Translations under genes and position numbers: made by a program
Shown here: positions 11,701 through 23,979 of the stretch, one piece after another
Layout: every line of letters begins with the position of its first letter
How positions within the stretch are numbered: position 1 is the first letter of the stretch
NCBI GenBank assembly: GCA_932521025.1
Contig: OW051471.1
Span: 9,920,001 to 9,984,000, forward strand
Reading direction: 5' to 3'
Length of the DNA: 64,000 nucleotides
Origin: Oscheius onirici
Lineage: Eukaryota; Nematoda; Chromadorea; Rhabditida; Rhabditidae
The notes under the pieces: generated by a model
Databases searched by the model: none
Told to the model about the DNA's origin: nothing
What the model saw: only the letters and a program-made list of their open reading frames with translations

Positions 11701-14700
11701 TTCATGAATTCTTTCCCAGCCACTCAAGCTCGTTGTCGATATCGGATTCACTCTCGAGTCTTGCAATTTCGGCACATTTTGGAAGCTGATGAAAGGCGAC
11801 TACAAGCCCTCGACGGACCCGAATGAACCGTTTAAAATTCCTCAGGAAGTTCCGCGACTGATCAAGACAGTAAATGGATTTGAAGAGGCCGTAAGAAATT
11901 GTGAGTTACTTGGCTTTTGTACTACATTTTTGGCTAATCAGAGTCTTTTAAAACTTTCGACTGCTTGGTGTTTTACAATATTTTCAATTTTATCATTATT
12001 GTTTAGATATCTGCCGTGTCATCAGTGCCACCTTCCAGAAGGCTGAAAAGACAACTGTCTCTCACTTTCTAGGTGGAGCTAACGGTAATTTTTCCGTACA
12101 ATCCCAACTGTTTTTGCTTTTAGATGCTCAGCTCAAAGAATATGCTCTGAAGCACGATTGGAAGCTCGAAGACGGGGACCCGAACGTCTACTTTATCAAC
12201 AATCACGAAGAAAAAATTCGCTCGCGGAATATTGACGAGAAACTGCAGTTTGCCGATTTCGTGCCTCTTCTCAGCAAGCTTCCTCAGCCCACCTACGTTC
12301 CGGAAAGATTCCTACAGTAACTTTTTCATATTCTGTTTCTTTTTACCGGGTCTGCATCTATTCACATCTTAGCCCCTCTCTGGTCTCTATCTTATTTCCA
12401 TACGTGGTCACGTCCCCTTTTGTTTTACAATAACCTTACCAATGAGAAAAAGTTGTGTCATCGAGTTGGGTCCATCGTCGGGAACATACTCTTCGGAGCC
12501 AAAACAACGAATCTGAGCTGGACCACTAGAAGAGGGGAAGCTGTCGTTGCGTAACATGACCTGAAAAATTGCCAAGTGTCTATCACTTTGATTCTTTGAC
12601 AGTTTAAACATCCTTGGTATGAGTCATAGGAAGTCATTCTAACTTACATTAAGTTCCGTTATGAACTGCGCCACCACAGAAATGTCTCCGTGAACCATAA
12701 TGTCAACAACTCCTGTTGTGTCGACTGCTCTTCTTCTGAAAACAAGCTTTTTAAGCAATTCTGAATACACACCTTTGCAAGAACAACAAAGCCACTTCAG
12801 GAGCTACAACGTCCACACAACGAGATTTGGCTTGACATCTTGTAATCATCGGGTTGGCGACAAAAGAACCCAGCTGATGAATCATGTTATCCCGAAGCTC
12901 GAATAGGCGGGAAAGTTGGCGGTATCTGAACGTTGTTTTAAAATTTTCTATTAGTCTGTGCTACCGATAATCTTCTTGGAGAAAGTCTCGAAGATAGATC
13001 ATATCCTTCTCAGACAAGTAGACTCCTTTATGGGGAAGGGTGCCATCTTTGTGAGAATTTACCAAGTCAATAAAAAGTTCGATATGTTCCAATAGACATT
13101 CATTGAACTCTGATTCGGCTCTTTGAACCAGGTCTGTCTAAAACGAATTTTTAAACTCAAAAAAAATCTAGAAACCTGGAATCTGTCATAGACCATGACT
13201 GCCTGGTTCGGAGCTAGCGCCTCATATGCTGCGTATCCCTGAAAGATTCTGTTTGTAATAAAATGAAAAAAATGCGAACCTGAAGAAAGAGACTGACATC
13301 CTGAAGAGTTCTTCCAGGGGTAACCTGCGATGTCTCAGCCAGCAAGAACTCAAACTCTTCTTCCAGTCTTTCCTGTCTCTGTCCGGCCTCGATAGTCGCT
13401 TTAAAAGTCTCAAAGCAGTCTCTCGCTTCTCCTCTCAACAGAATTTCCGCCGGTATCCGGGGATCTGGACGTTGTTCCTCGTTCTGATTGTCTGGAGTGA
13501 TTGGATCCAGTTGTCTTCCTAAATATTTTTGTACTATTAAATAATCAAATCCTCACCTAAAACCCCCAGAGGTTGGAAGTACTCTTCAAAGAAGGCATGA
13601 GAATGTATCACCCTCTTCGCGTCGGACCAAGTCATTTTCGGAATTTCTTGACTATCCAATAAGGCCGCAAAAACGTGCGGAAGCTTGGGCAGAAGAGCTC
13701 TCAGCCTGGCTCCCATCCAATGTTCACGAGCCTCGTTGACATGCTGGTCGTAGAGCTTTTTAGCAGCAGCGGAGCCATTCCGCTTGACGAAGGCTATGTA
13801 GTCCTTGTGACGATCGAGGCCGAGCTTGAGGAGAAGACTGTAATAAGTGAATAAAAAAGAATATTAGAAACTACCTGGCGAAGGAAAGTCGCTGCATCGG
13901 CCAGCTTTCAATGGGAAGGACGCCTTGCAGAAGGCGGACGTAGGCTTGCCTGAAAAATGCGATAATCTAATCTTTAGCGTCAATTTTCCGACTCTTCGAT
14001 CTCTTCTCCCAGGAGTAATGTGGCTCTATGGCTATTCGCCATCCAGTAATTGGCCATTCAAACTCTCGCAACAATGCTTCTTCTCATTCATTTAGCTCCG
14101 ACGAAAATTAGCCTGACCTTATGTCGAGATGGCGATCGTTAACGACTTTCGATGCTTCGGAAAAGGATAATGTCTTGCCACGATGCTTTCCCTTGATGAC
14201 AAGTTGAGCGACGGTAGCGAATACTTCTTCGACGTTGACATCTCGAAATGCAGAGGTTTCAATCTACAGAAGGTTTTAAAATAACAAAAAAATAAACCAT
14301 ACTATGACGAGGTGTACTCCCCTGAGATGTTTATTTGTTGTCAGCTGTTGCACTGCTTTGGCCCACTCATCATCAGCTGTGTCGCATTTTGTGACCGCAA
14401 TGACGAAAGGTTTTTTGCTTTTCACAACGTGGGACAAGATTGTGGCGGACATGGCAATTTGACTGAAAACAGAACATTGAGTCTCACTTTTGCTTCTTGC
14501 GTCCTATAATACCAAGACGTACCTTTCAAAAGTCCTCCCAGGAACCTTGTTCGAGTCAAAAACGTAGACAAAAGAGTCTACTGGGCACTTTCCATTGCCA
14601 GGAAGAATCTGTTGGGGGAATTCGACTTCCAGTCCAAGTTGTTCCTTCTGCAAGTACATGAGCTTGTCCTTGCTCTCCAACTTGGTTCTGGTGGCTCTTT

Positions 14701-15734
14701 TAGGATATGGCTCCGACGTACTCGGTCCCGCCAACGGCTCGTAACTCTCATCATCGAGGAATTCTTAACCTTGTTAGTGATATCTCTCAAGTTTGTTGAC
14801 ACCTGTCTGCTCAATGACCCGAATGTTGATTGGACTGCCAAGATCGTCAACCTCGATACTGCGATCGCCCCAATATAGCCAGTGGTCGTTGTTGATCACG
14901 GGCGAGCCGCCAAAATCTGTCTGTAAAAAGAGGTTCTGTTGCATTGTCTGTCATTCTTTTTGTGATGGATCAGGTGGCGCCGTTCGACCTAGGCGAGTGT
15001 ACTATTGGACAGGGGTGCTGATGAGAGCACATCTGTCAATTTGTTACACGAGCGTAACGATTGTCATTTTGTGAGTCCGGAAATGAGATAATAATGCGAG
15101 GAGGCGAACAAGCTATATAGCTGACCTGAGAGAGGACGGAAGAATGCTCCACAATGAAGTCATCGTAATCGCCACGGACGAAACGATTGCAGAGGACTGA
15201 TTTACCAACGCCCTGAAGTCTTCAAATTGGCTTTATCTTTAAAAATCCTGATAAACTAATATTAATTGACCTAAATGAAGGAATATCACGTTTGGAAAAA
15301 CAAAAAATGAGCAATCAAGTTTCTAGCCACGTTATTTGATCTTGAATGGTGGGTTCGTTTGAATTTTGAATGCTTGATTTTTTAGTTCCCACTACTCCGA
15401 ACTTTCCCGTCAGAGCTGAACAGTTTTCCGTTCCTTTCGGGGAGCATCCGAGCACATCTTTTGATCAAACAACCACGGACCTATCATGACTCGAAAAGCG
15501 CGTTGATTATATTACCCCGTTTAACACGGTCGAGTAGACGGTACGGGTGCGAACGCGATCTACCGAAGCTAATTAGCGGCTCTTTAATTCCTTGAGATTC
15601 ACTGCACAGTTTGTGACTTTTCTGGATCTTTCTCTTTTTCAAAACAGTTTGTTAAGGTCTCTTACCTGCGTTCCCTTCACCGATTCCTTGCCACTGACTC
15701 CTATGACAGCAACAGTAACAGTACGACTTGTCAT
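5720..15734 (-). CDS. p190-type RhoGAP (ARHGAP5/ARHGAP35 family), 31 exons, about 1540 aa
   Basis: A Rho-family GTPase activating protein with full p190 architecture. It starts at 15734 with MTSRTVTVAVIGVSGK; exon 2 gives the P-loop GVGKSVLCNRFVR. The GTPase domain continues with TKCD (about residue 195) and ETSA. FF-domain sequence follows (about residues 275-495), then the pseudo-GTPase region (about 600-955) with VLVCDPSHYDLLPQ and SAKRAASLAHAK, a Ser-rich linker, and a C-terminal RhoGAP domain (about 1336-1540) with arginine finger EGLYRVPGNQ (Arg near 1387) and FIGHLHKVASSP. I followed all 31 exons by phase. Key coordinates: 15734-15666, 15212-15126, 14920-14803, 14763-14523, 13837-13557, 10961-10816, 7957-7457, 6828-6808 (a 21 nt microexon) and 5986-5720. 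Exon 23 (8423-8192) appears to use a GC donor. Intron 10962-12439 contains eif-3.K. It is expected to down-regulate Rho at the cell cortex. Confidence 0.9.
11311..12320 (+). CDS. eif-3.K: Eukaryotic translation initiation factor 3 subunit K, nested gene
   Basis: Subunit k of the eIF3 complex, which helps recruit mRNA to the 40S ribosome in the cytosol. Six exons: 11311-11366, 11408-11527, 11568-11679, 11720-11900, 12007-12084 and 12124-12320, giving 247 aa, close to the family's usual 220-240. Recognisable stretches are YNPENVTDLTKCVEAMI, the helical middle with LVVDIGFTLESCNFGTFW, and the C-terminal winged-helix part VYFINNHEEKIRSRNI. The gene lies wholly inside one intron of the p190 RhoGAP gene, on the opposite strand, so it must have its own promoter within that intron. 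All junctions are GT-AG. Confidence 0.92.
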
Positions 15735-18700
15735 CAATACACATCCGTCTTTTCACATTTGACTCTCTCTCTTCTGCAAAACGATCTGATAACACAAAAA
15801 GACCAGCTGAGGGCAGTCCCAAGACAAAACGATAAGAGAGGACGGCTACTGGACAGTCAAACAACTAGTTACAATCATAAAATAACTGGTCAAAATTGGA
15901 GGAGGGATGAGGCCGAATTGAAGGATGAATTATGCATGCATAGGCAGCATTTCGGGACACAAGAACGCATCATTTTTAGGTGAAGTTTTTATAGTTATTC
16001 TTATAAATAGGAGGACAAATTATAGATTCCACTCTAATGGTAGTAAACTGGGTGGTGCTGAGTAGCCTCCAGAACGCGGGCTAACTCCACTTTCCCACGC
16101 AGCCTAACACGCAAACTAGCTTTTACTCACAAGCAGTCTAGAAGCATGAGAGAGGCGGAATACTCTAATTAGCTTATGACTCCCGGTTTCTTGGATGGGA
16201 GAAGAAGAGGGACCAGAAGGGAGGAAGGAATAAAAGTGAACCGTTGACTTTGTGGAACAAACAAGAGGAAGGAAATCAAACTCCGAAGTTCCTGTAGTGA
16301 AAATGAGCATCAGCGAACTGCTGAGGGCTACAAAAGTTCGATTAATGAAAGAAAAAATAGATGACCGGTTACAAACTAACCGAGTAATATGGATTGCTAA
16401 AAATAAACTTTAGGAGGAAACTGAAAGAGAGGGAGAGAGAACTGGAGTTTTTTTGCCGGAAAACATTTGCTGCAAATAGTAAATAGAGAGGGAACCTAGC
16501 CCACTCTTAGGAGGGCTACGAGAGTCATCAATCGAACACTAAACCAATTCGGGGAGTGCGAATGACAAAATTTAAACAGACGCCCATATTGCTTGCTATT
16601 AGAGAGCAAACACGAGAATGGAACTGCTGTTGCGGACACCGGAAGTGTCGCCGCATGGCTGGCAGCAGCTCCAGTGCGAGCCAAGAGAGAGGTCAAATGC
16701 AGACTCACTGGGCCCGGCTGTTGGTCGCTGCTGGGATAAATCAAATCCAAGAGAGCGGGATGTAAACTCAGTCCCTCTGTGGTGAAAGAACGCTAATTGG
16801 CAGCAGCAGAAGCCCAAATTCTTGGAAGAGGAGGGAGAGGCCAAAAAGCAAAAATGGATGAGCCAAAAGAGTGTGGGACGAAGGCCGAAAACAACAGCAA
16901 TCTTATTGTCTCCTTCAGCTGCAGCCAAAATGATGTGACATGCTGTTTTTGAGAGCCCCATAGCCCCACGTGGCGAAGAGAGAAGAAGGAGTGATCAGCT
17001 GTAAAATGGGCAGCAGGTCATCATGGAATAGCAACGGGAGGGAAGAGCACATGTGAAAGAATTGTGAGTCGAACCCATACGTCTGCATGTCAGAAAAAAT
17101 ACCAAGATTTTTGAAAACGAACTGAAACACAAGAAATACGTCTTCTCAGATTTCTTTTCATCGTGCGGAAAATTTGAAAACTAAAAAATGCACATCCGAA
17201 ATTATCGAAGCGAACTTTTTGTTGTGATTGTTGGCATAAGTAAAATGAACTCAATTCTTGTTTCTTCAGACAGGTTTAAAGGAAAGTTTCGAATGGTTTC
17301 TCTTTCATCGCTTGATGTCTTTGAATGCTCTGAATGGTGATCATTGTCTCTTGAAGAATGGTTTAAATTTATCGGTGATTATGTAATCAAGCACAGAAAG
17401 ATCCGCCAATTCGAAGAATCATCAAAAAGATATTGTTTGCCAGCTGTAGTCGAAAATCGTGGTACCGGACGCGTCCTCTCTTACAGACCAAACAAAATGG
17501 TGGCAAAAAGTTCACATTCGTATGGCATTCACAGTACTCTTTGTTTGTTGACTCATGCTGACTCAGAGTTTTTGTTGGGAGACAGTTTAAACAACTGGAA
17601 GGTCAAGTAGTCGCACAAAAGTTGAAAGACAACAATCTTCCCGTTTCAAAAGAGCGGTACGAAGTAGGCCAGTTGGTGAAATAATTGCTACTCGCGACCC
17701 TTTCTCGCGGTTTGCTAAAAGCGCCATAAAGCAGGGGCCGATGACAGCCATTTGGCAAATATGATGGCCAATCTAATGGTTTCAAGTGGTAAGAAGAACC
17801 GTCCGGGCGGATTAGGGAGGAAGAAGAAAAGCTGTTGAGCTGAGACAATTAGGTCGTGTGTTGTAATACAACACCAGCAGGACGTCACAAGTGGCCAGAA
17901 GGCGCCAAAAAGTTGCGAAAGGCAAAATGAACACTTTAACACACAAACAATGTCGCAGGCCCATCTGACTTGATAGGGATTAATAGAAGAAAAAAAACTC
18001 CAGTTCCATACTATCCTCTCGGTACTAAACAACCTAATAATAGTAAGAGGGACATAAAAGAATGAGAGGAAAAGTCAGAAAAGTAGTTTCTTGAGTAGCG
18101 TGCAAAACGTTAAAAAAAAGTTAAAAACGGTGAAAAAGGTATAGAGAAAGTTGTGGGGAGGTTTCGTCAGAAAATGCCAATGATGCGTAAAGGTTACATG
18201 TCTCCCGCTGGGTAAGCAGACTGTTGGTCGTCGAATCTGTGTGAATCAGTTGTGACACCCTACACGGACCAAGCTGGTGCACAGAGGTAAAAAAGCGAAA
18301 AGCCTGCTAATTTGATGAACCTTTACGTGGAACGGACCCAAAACCTTTAGCAGGTTATCAAATTTACGAGCTGGCAAAAGGGTACGAAAATGAAGACCTT
18401 CGGTGCTAATTGTCATCTCGGCGGGAAGAAGACAGATAGTGACAAAAACACTACCAGCGAGCGGTGGACAACGGGGCCGCCAAAAGGAAAGCGTGTCGGC
18501 TGGCCGCCACACAGGCTAAAGAGGCCGCTTGGGCGTTATCTCTTTCTCCTGGGCATAGTGCTGTACTCGTAGCTATTAGCATCAAAGAGCTTCGTTCGTT
18601 TCAGTGTTATTTGATCCTTTTAAAAGTTTTTCAAATCTAAATAATTCCTTTCAGAAATTCTCTTTTATTAATAGTCAGTGTCCTTGACAGCCGCCTGTTT

Positions 18701-18875
18701 GTGTGACTACTATTTGCAGCTCAAAGTCGTTTTCATGTCAATCGTCATCATTTTTGTATTAATAAAAATTGAGTTTTTATGAAACGTTTTCTCAGGTTCA
18801 TTCAATCCCCAAAACTTCTCATTTATTTATCAAATGTTTACAAAAAGTTTTACAAGGATTTACGAAGACGAAAAT
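15735..18875 (+). other. Intergenic region upstream of the p190 RhoGAP gene
   Basis: About 3.1 kb with no open frame that shows splice-consistent or family-like sequence. It contains purine-rich and GAGA-like tracts (near 16420-16500 and 16780-16870) and a GGGTGCGAACG motif at 15545-15555 that recurs in the 62 kb repeats. It probably holds the RhoGAP promoter and any 5' untranslated exons, and downstream sequence of the DUF19 pair. Confidence 0.5.
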
Positions 18876-19681
18876 TTACTGGACAATTTTGCCAAGGATC
18901 CAGTCGCTGAAACCGGTGAGCTCCTTGCACAAGGCTTTTTCCTCGGAACCTGAAAGAGAATTTTTAAAACGAAAAGAATGTAAATGACGTACCGCAGACA
19001 AGGTCAGTCATGACATACAAGTTTTCTTTGAGCTTGTTGTTCATCTGATCGAAGAGGCCCAAGATGTGGTCTCCGTTGGAGCTTCCAGTGTTTGGATAAG
19101 GATCGTTTCCATATCCGTTTCCGCAGATGCTGTTAACCAAATCCATGGATTCACTGAACTTCTTTTCAATTTTCTTCCAAACTGTTTCGCGTTTGAACAA
19201 GGCTCGTTGGCAACTGAAACCAAAGACGTTGAAATTGTTCAATTATATGTTTACCGTTCGCTGCCCATGTTTCTCAGACCCATAAGGATGTTTTCAGAGC
19301 AGCGAGAAGAAGCCCAAGATGCTGAAATTTTTTTGTTTGAGACTTAAGCGAGACATACAAAGTTCCATTTCCTTGCAGGCGGTCTGCGAGAACTTGAAGA
19401 GGTTTTCTCTTCCAACGTTGAGGAAGTCGCTGAACTGGGGCACGATCTTCTTGTGACATTCGGCCTTATTGGCAGCGGCAATCTTGTCACAGTTTTCTTT
19501 GATTTTCTTCTCCATCTGAGGACCGAGATCTTTCATCTGCGCGACAGCGCCCTCGTAGACTTTCACGACACGGTCGCATCTGAATTTCTTTTGTTTGAAA
19601 AGTTATCAAAACCTACATTTGATCGTCGAGTTCGGGAGTGGCGAAGGCAAGGCCCACGAAGAAGAGGACACGAAGAAGCAT
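18876..19681 (-). CDS. Secreted DUF19 (T20D4.11-like) protein, copy 1
   Basis: Starts at 19681 with a signal peptide (MLLRVLFFVGLAFA) and then a cysteine-patterned domain spread over short exons. It contains CDRVVKVYEGAVAQMKDLG, AACKEMELC-type Cys spacing, CSENILMGLRNMGSE, a long exon with MDLVNSICGNGYGNDPYPN, and the family's terminal CKELTGF block before the stop at 18876. DUF19 proteins are secreted nematode proteins of poorly known role; some are linked to neural or immune signalling. The neighbour at 20375-21161 is a paralog with the same exon plan and the same CKELTGFSD ending, so this is a tandem duplication that has diverged strongly. Confidence 0.8.
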
Positions 19682-20374
19682 GGCTCCCGGGAGGTGGACT
19701 GAGGGCGGTTATCTGTCATCCTGTTCTTCGCCGGGCTTTTCTCACCTCATATGTCAATCACATCTGATAATGTAGGAAATTGTTGAATTTTATCAGAGCC
19801 GTTTTTAATCTTATGTCAATCAGTCAGTCAAAGTCAAAGGAGCAGAACACAAGGCACGTCACAAAAGATTGGTGGGATTTACCACTGATTACACAGATCT
19901 AGCCTGGCTTTACGGTCAAAAAAGATTGTTTGAAACAAGTGGGGAAAAGTTGGGAAAAAAACATTAACATGAACACAATAACTTTATTTACTGCCGCAAC
20001 TTTATCCCTTTGCCTATGTTATTATCCTTTCCAACGAATAGCGGCACTTATTAGGCAATTCTTTAAAGACATAACTCCGAAGGTTCCGCAACGGAGGTTG
20101 CATTCATAAATCACCCGTTGATAACATTACGTTGCAGCTCATAAATGAAAATTAGAAACCGTATTTCACTATCTTTTGGTCTCAATGCTTGTATTTCTCA
20201 CGAAGAACTGGATTACAGACCACGCAGATTTAAACTATGTCAGATTCAGTTTTAACACCCCTTCAAAAAAGGAAAGCTGCAAACTTCCTTCAACTTGTTC
20301 AAAAGATAACTTGAAACTCAAAACATTTTAAAACAAAATCTTTTATTCTCTTCGTTGCAGTGAAAAGTATCATA

Positions 20375-21161
20375 TTATCCAAAGATAGAAGAGAGGAACT
20401 TGTCACTGAAGCCGGTGAGCTCCTTGCAGATATGATGACCCTCGTGGACTGAATTTTCGATTTGGACAGATATTTTTGTTTTTTTTACCGCAAATAGCAT
20501 CTCTCATCTTTTTCAAGTACGTGCCGGGGATGGCAAAGAAGGGATCAACGTGTTCCATGAACTGCTTTAAGCAAGCCTGTTCGTCGCGAGCACTGCCGCA
20601 GTAGTAGTCCGCTTGAGCTCTGTAGGGAGATCTCTGCTCGATGAAGAATTGATCGAGACGATGGTATATGAAATCTGTCTTGGGGCAACTGAACATTAGC
20701 TGTGAATCGATTAGAAAAAGACAAACGCGTGGGCACTGTTCAGAAGAGAAGTCTGGATGGTTTCAGAGCAGCGTGAAGAGGCGAGCTTGGCGGAAAATAA
20801 TTATACTCAAATATTTCGTCTCTTGACTCACAAAGAGGAAGGGAAAAGTTAACATCCTCACATCCATATACTCTGAACTCGAGGAAAGCGCCCTTGGAAG
20901 TTTCGACGAACTTGTCGATCTTTTTCTGCAGATCGTGGTCGCAGAAAATCTCCTCGTTCCAGGTAAGGGTACAGTCGCCCTCAATACTTTTCTTCATTTC
21001 GGCAGAACTCATGCTAATATCATGAAGAGCATCCTCTTGTAGAGTTTTCAGATCTGAGCATCTGAAAAGTTTATTCATTGTGCTTCCGACCGGTCTTACA
21101 ATGGTGTTACATCTCCGAGAGCCGACGAAAACGTCAGAAAAACGAGAAGAATAGGCAGCAT
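20375..21161 (-). CDS. Secreted DUF19 (T20D4.11-like) protein, copy 2
   Basis: Starts at 21161 with signal peptide MLPILLVFLTFSSALG, followed by a GTAAGA donor and an exon opening with CSDLKTLQEDALH. Later exons carry CDHDLQKKIDKF, a CSETIQTSLL block equivalent to CSENILMGL of copy 1, and an aromatic exon CPKTDFIYHRLDQFF. The last exon ends CKELTGFSDKFLSSIFG with its stop at 20375. It has the same domain and exon order as its neighbour about 700 bases away. The middle exons differ greatly, as is usual for fast-evolving secreted nematode families. Confidence 0.8.
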
Positions 21162-22201
21162 GAAGCCAGAGATGGAAGTCTGAACACGCGGCTGTTTCAA
21201 GCGCTGTGTTGCCTCTTTTATCTCTGTTGGATAGGCAGGCTGTCTCACGGACTGTCAATCCCAGCAGCTGGGCAATCCCAATAGATAGCGGGACTCTTTG
21301 ATGGCATGTTATTTTTTTGCTTGGATCTTTCAGCGAAAGGTATCAAACTTTTACAACAAAACAAAAGCAGTCAAATGTGCATTTGGCCATGACAAACATG
21401 TACGATTCATTCTTTTGGACCACGTGCTCCGGACCGCTTCCGGTCGGTCACTGCAAAAGCCGTTAGTTATACACTCCTTTGCAAAAGTTTGTCAACAATC
21501 CGCCTTTACAGAACTAAATTTGCCTCAAAAACTACTCTGCACCAGTAAACCATCTGTATCTCAAAGGGATCTCATTTGGTGCCGACCATATTTTGGGACA
21601 TTGCTTGGTATCATATCGCCAAGAAATAGCCAAAGTTTCGAGCAGAGTCCATGTATCCCGAAAGAGTTATGATCAACTGACCGGCACTGACCCGATTCCC
21701 AGTACAAAATGTCGTTTTTGAAGGGATTCGAATTGAATCGTTATTGATGTGGGGACTGTGCAGACTTGTTGCGAGAGGCTTTTATAGTTTCTGGTACATT
21801 ATTTGACACATTGGGACGGAAATATTTTGGTTTTCTAGAAAACTAACCGGCTGTTGCCAAACTTTTGCCGTGCCTGATTTTGAAATTTTCGTCAAAGCGC
21901 ACTAATGAAAAAATGAATTTTGCTTAAAATTGTTGTCTGGGGGTTTTCGACCATGCTGAATCGATTGGTGATAATCCCGGACTCTGAAAACCACTTATTC
22001 CCAGAGTTTCGCCAAAAAACGGCTTGTTGTCAAACTTTTGCAAAGGAGTGCATGCTGCGATCTGTTTCGGTTGTCGTTATGATACGGGTACGTCCGCAGC
22101 ATGCTGGGATTTAATTAGCCGCCACAATATGGTCCTTTTTCGCGGTCTCGGGATCAAACAAAACTTGAGGTCAGTAGTTTTATTATCAATCACATTAGTA
22201 T
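21162..22201 (+). other. Intergenic stretch with one repeat-core copy
   Basis: No gene seen. It includes the 14-base core TCCGGACCGCTTCC at 21428-21441, which is also present exactly at 60958-60971 (reverse) and 62467-62480. Confidence 0.5.
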
Positions 22202-23979
22202 TTACAAATACGAGTACCAGCTCCAATAGACAATATTGAAAATGGCGAAGCCAGCTGGGAAAGCTATTCCTAAACGTTTCATTAAGAAAGAAACGAAACT
22301 TAAAACTTACTGCATTTGAGATCAATCATTTTGTCCTCCTCCGCTTCAAATATCCAATGTTGCCACCAGCCACACAAGGCTTGCTTGACCTTACTGCTGG
22401 GCTCCTTCTCTTTGGCCGAAAGAAGATCTTGTTGTTCCTCTGGCTGTTTCCAAGTCTCGTGGTTGTGACCAGTAACCATAGCTGTCACTTTGCGTAGACC
22501 ATGGGCAACACACTGCTTTTTGTAACCTGAAGTTTTGGAATTTTGACTTTGAAAATCAAGCTTACTGATTTCTAAGTTAGCTGCTACAAGACTGACGTAA
22601 GCATATTCAAAAACTGCTCCGAAAATAAACACCAAACAGCCACCCATCCAAATATCTACGGCTTTCACGTAGGACACGGCTGGGAGCTGAGCATTGAGTG
22701 ACGTTGTCTGATAAATTATTTCGAAACTACGGAGAATTCTCAAACTTGAGTTGTAATGGTTAGAAGAGTAGTCACACCAAGTGTGACTCTTGCCGGGACA
22801 GCTTCTCTCTCGAGCCAGAAAGAGACCCAAGAAACGACGACTAGGAGTGTAGATGGAACGTAAATTTGGACTAGATAATAGCTGAATTGTCTGGTGAGGT
22901 GGAATGTTGCCATGAGACAAGAATAGGAGCCAGTATTGGTGTTACTGCTGCACAATCCTAAATATTTTAGTTGAACGGATACATTGTCAGAGATCTCCAA
23001 TTGTATGGTTGAAATATAACTTACCCGTATACGCATTCCTAATCTCAAAACATGGTAGCGAACCATTTAACATTTCGTGAAACTGGAGAGGATTTTCCTT
23101 CTTCCAGGCATATTCTGAATACATCAATTACTACTACCAGAAATACGTACCTATATCATCTGTTGTGAAGGCATAGGATGCCATTTTCAATTCGCAAACT
23201 TGTTGATCCATTGGGAAGCTCTGAAAAGTTCTGTTTGTGATAGTTTAATAGTCACAAACCTGCAAGTACATTGGACACGATAAAACCAGGGAAAGACGTT
23301 CCGAATAGAGAACTCGGCCATCTGGATGTATGCGGAACAGAACGTTAGGAACGTCTACAATGTGTTTGTGGGCTTCTTTTTCATTCTAAAATATACGCTA
23401 TTTAAGAGTTTCTTTTTAAAAATTACCATGAAGAAAGTATCCGGGACCCATAACAGATCATACGCATTGATTATCAGATATCTCGGCACCCTCTCGCCCA
23501 AATGTTCATAGCGTAATCTTTTGTCTATCCACGATTGTCTAAATGTCAGCTGGAGGCTGTATTCCATCTTGACAAAGTCGATATTTGACATGCTTAACGT
23601 AAGCTTTGTGGAGATGAAAAATGTGACCAACCTCCTGACATAGGCGTTAACTTCTACGTCGACGGGCATGTTTGAGCCTATAAAAACGATTCTGAGCTAT
23701 GAAAATTAGATCATTTTTAGCAGAAGATTATGTGTGAATTCGTCGATTTTCAGGTCGAAAAACTCACCATTGATATGTCTGTTCGGTGGCCTGACTCTTG
23801 GATCATAGTCCGAGTCTGCTCCCAAAAGTTTCTTGATGATTTCACCAGCTGGAACTTTTGGTGGCCTGAACCATTTTTTAACATACTTTATTTTCTTACA
23901 ATTTAGTTGTACTCAACGGCGTCGTTGAGAGCTTCTGAGCAAAACACAGTGAAACCAAGACTGACGCGATGAGAAACAT
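22202..23979 (-). CDS. Cys-loop anion channel subunit, GluCl-like
   Basis: A plasma-membrane pentameric ligand-gated chloride channel subunit. It begins at 23979 with a signal peptide ([15 protein letters not shown]). The extracellular domain contains [31 protein letters not shown] and the Cys-loop [15 protein letters not shown] with 13 residues between the cysteines. The second disulphide pair, [12 protein letters not shown], is typical of glutamate-gated chloride channels. The pore region has the anion-selectivity PAR motif in [17 protein letters not shown], then M3, a long cytoplasmic loop, and M4 ending VYWSWYSYL at 22202. Exon junctions are GT-AG in the regions I followed, including the final one ([12 protein letters not shown]). 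It falls in the avr/glc/lgc group; glycine-like or orphan ligands are possible. Confidence 0.85.
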
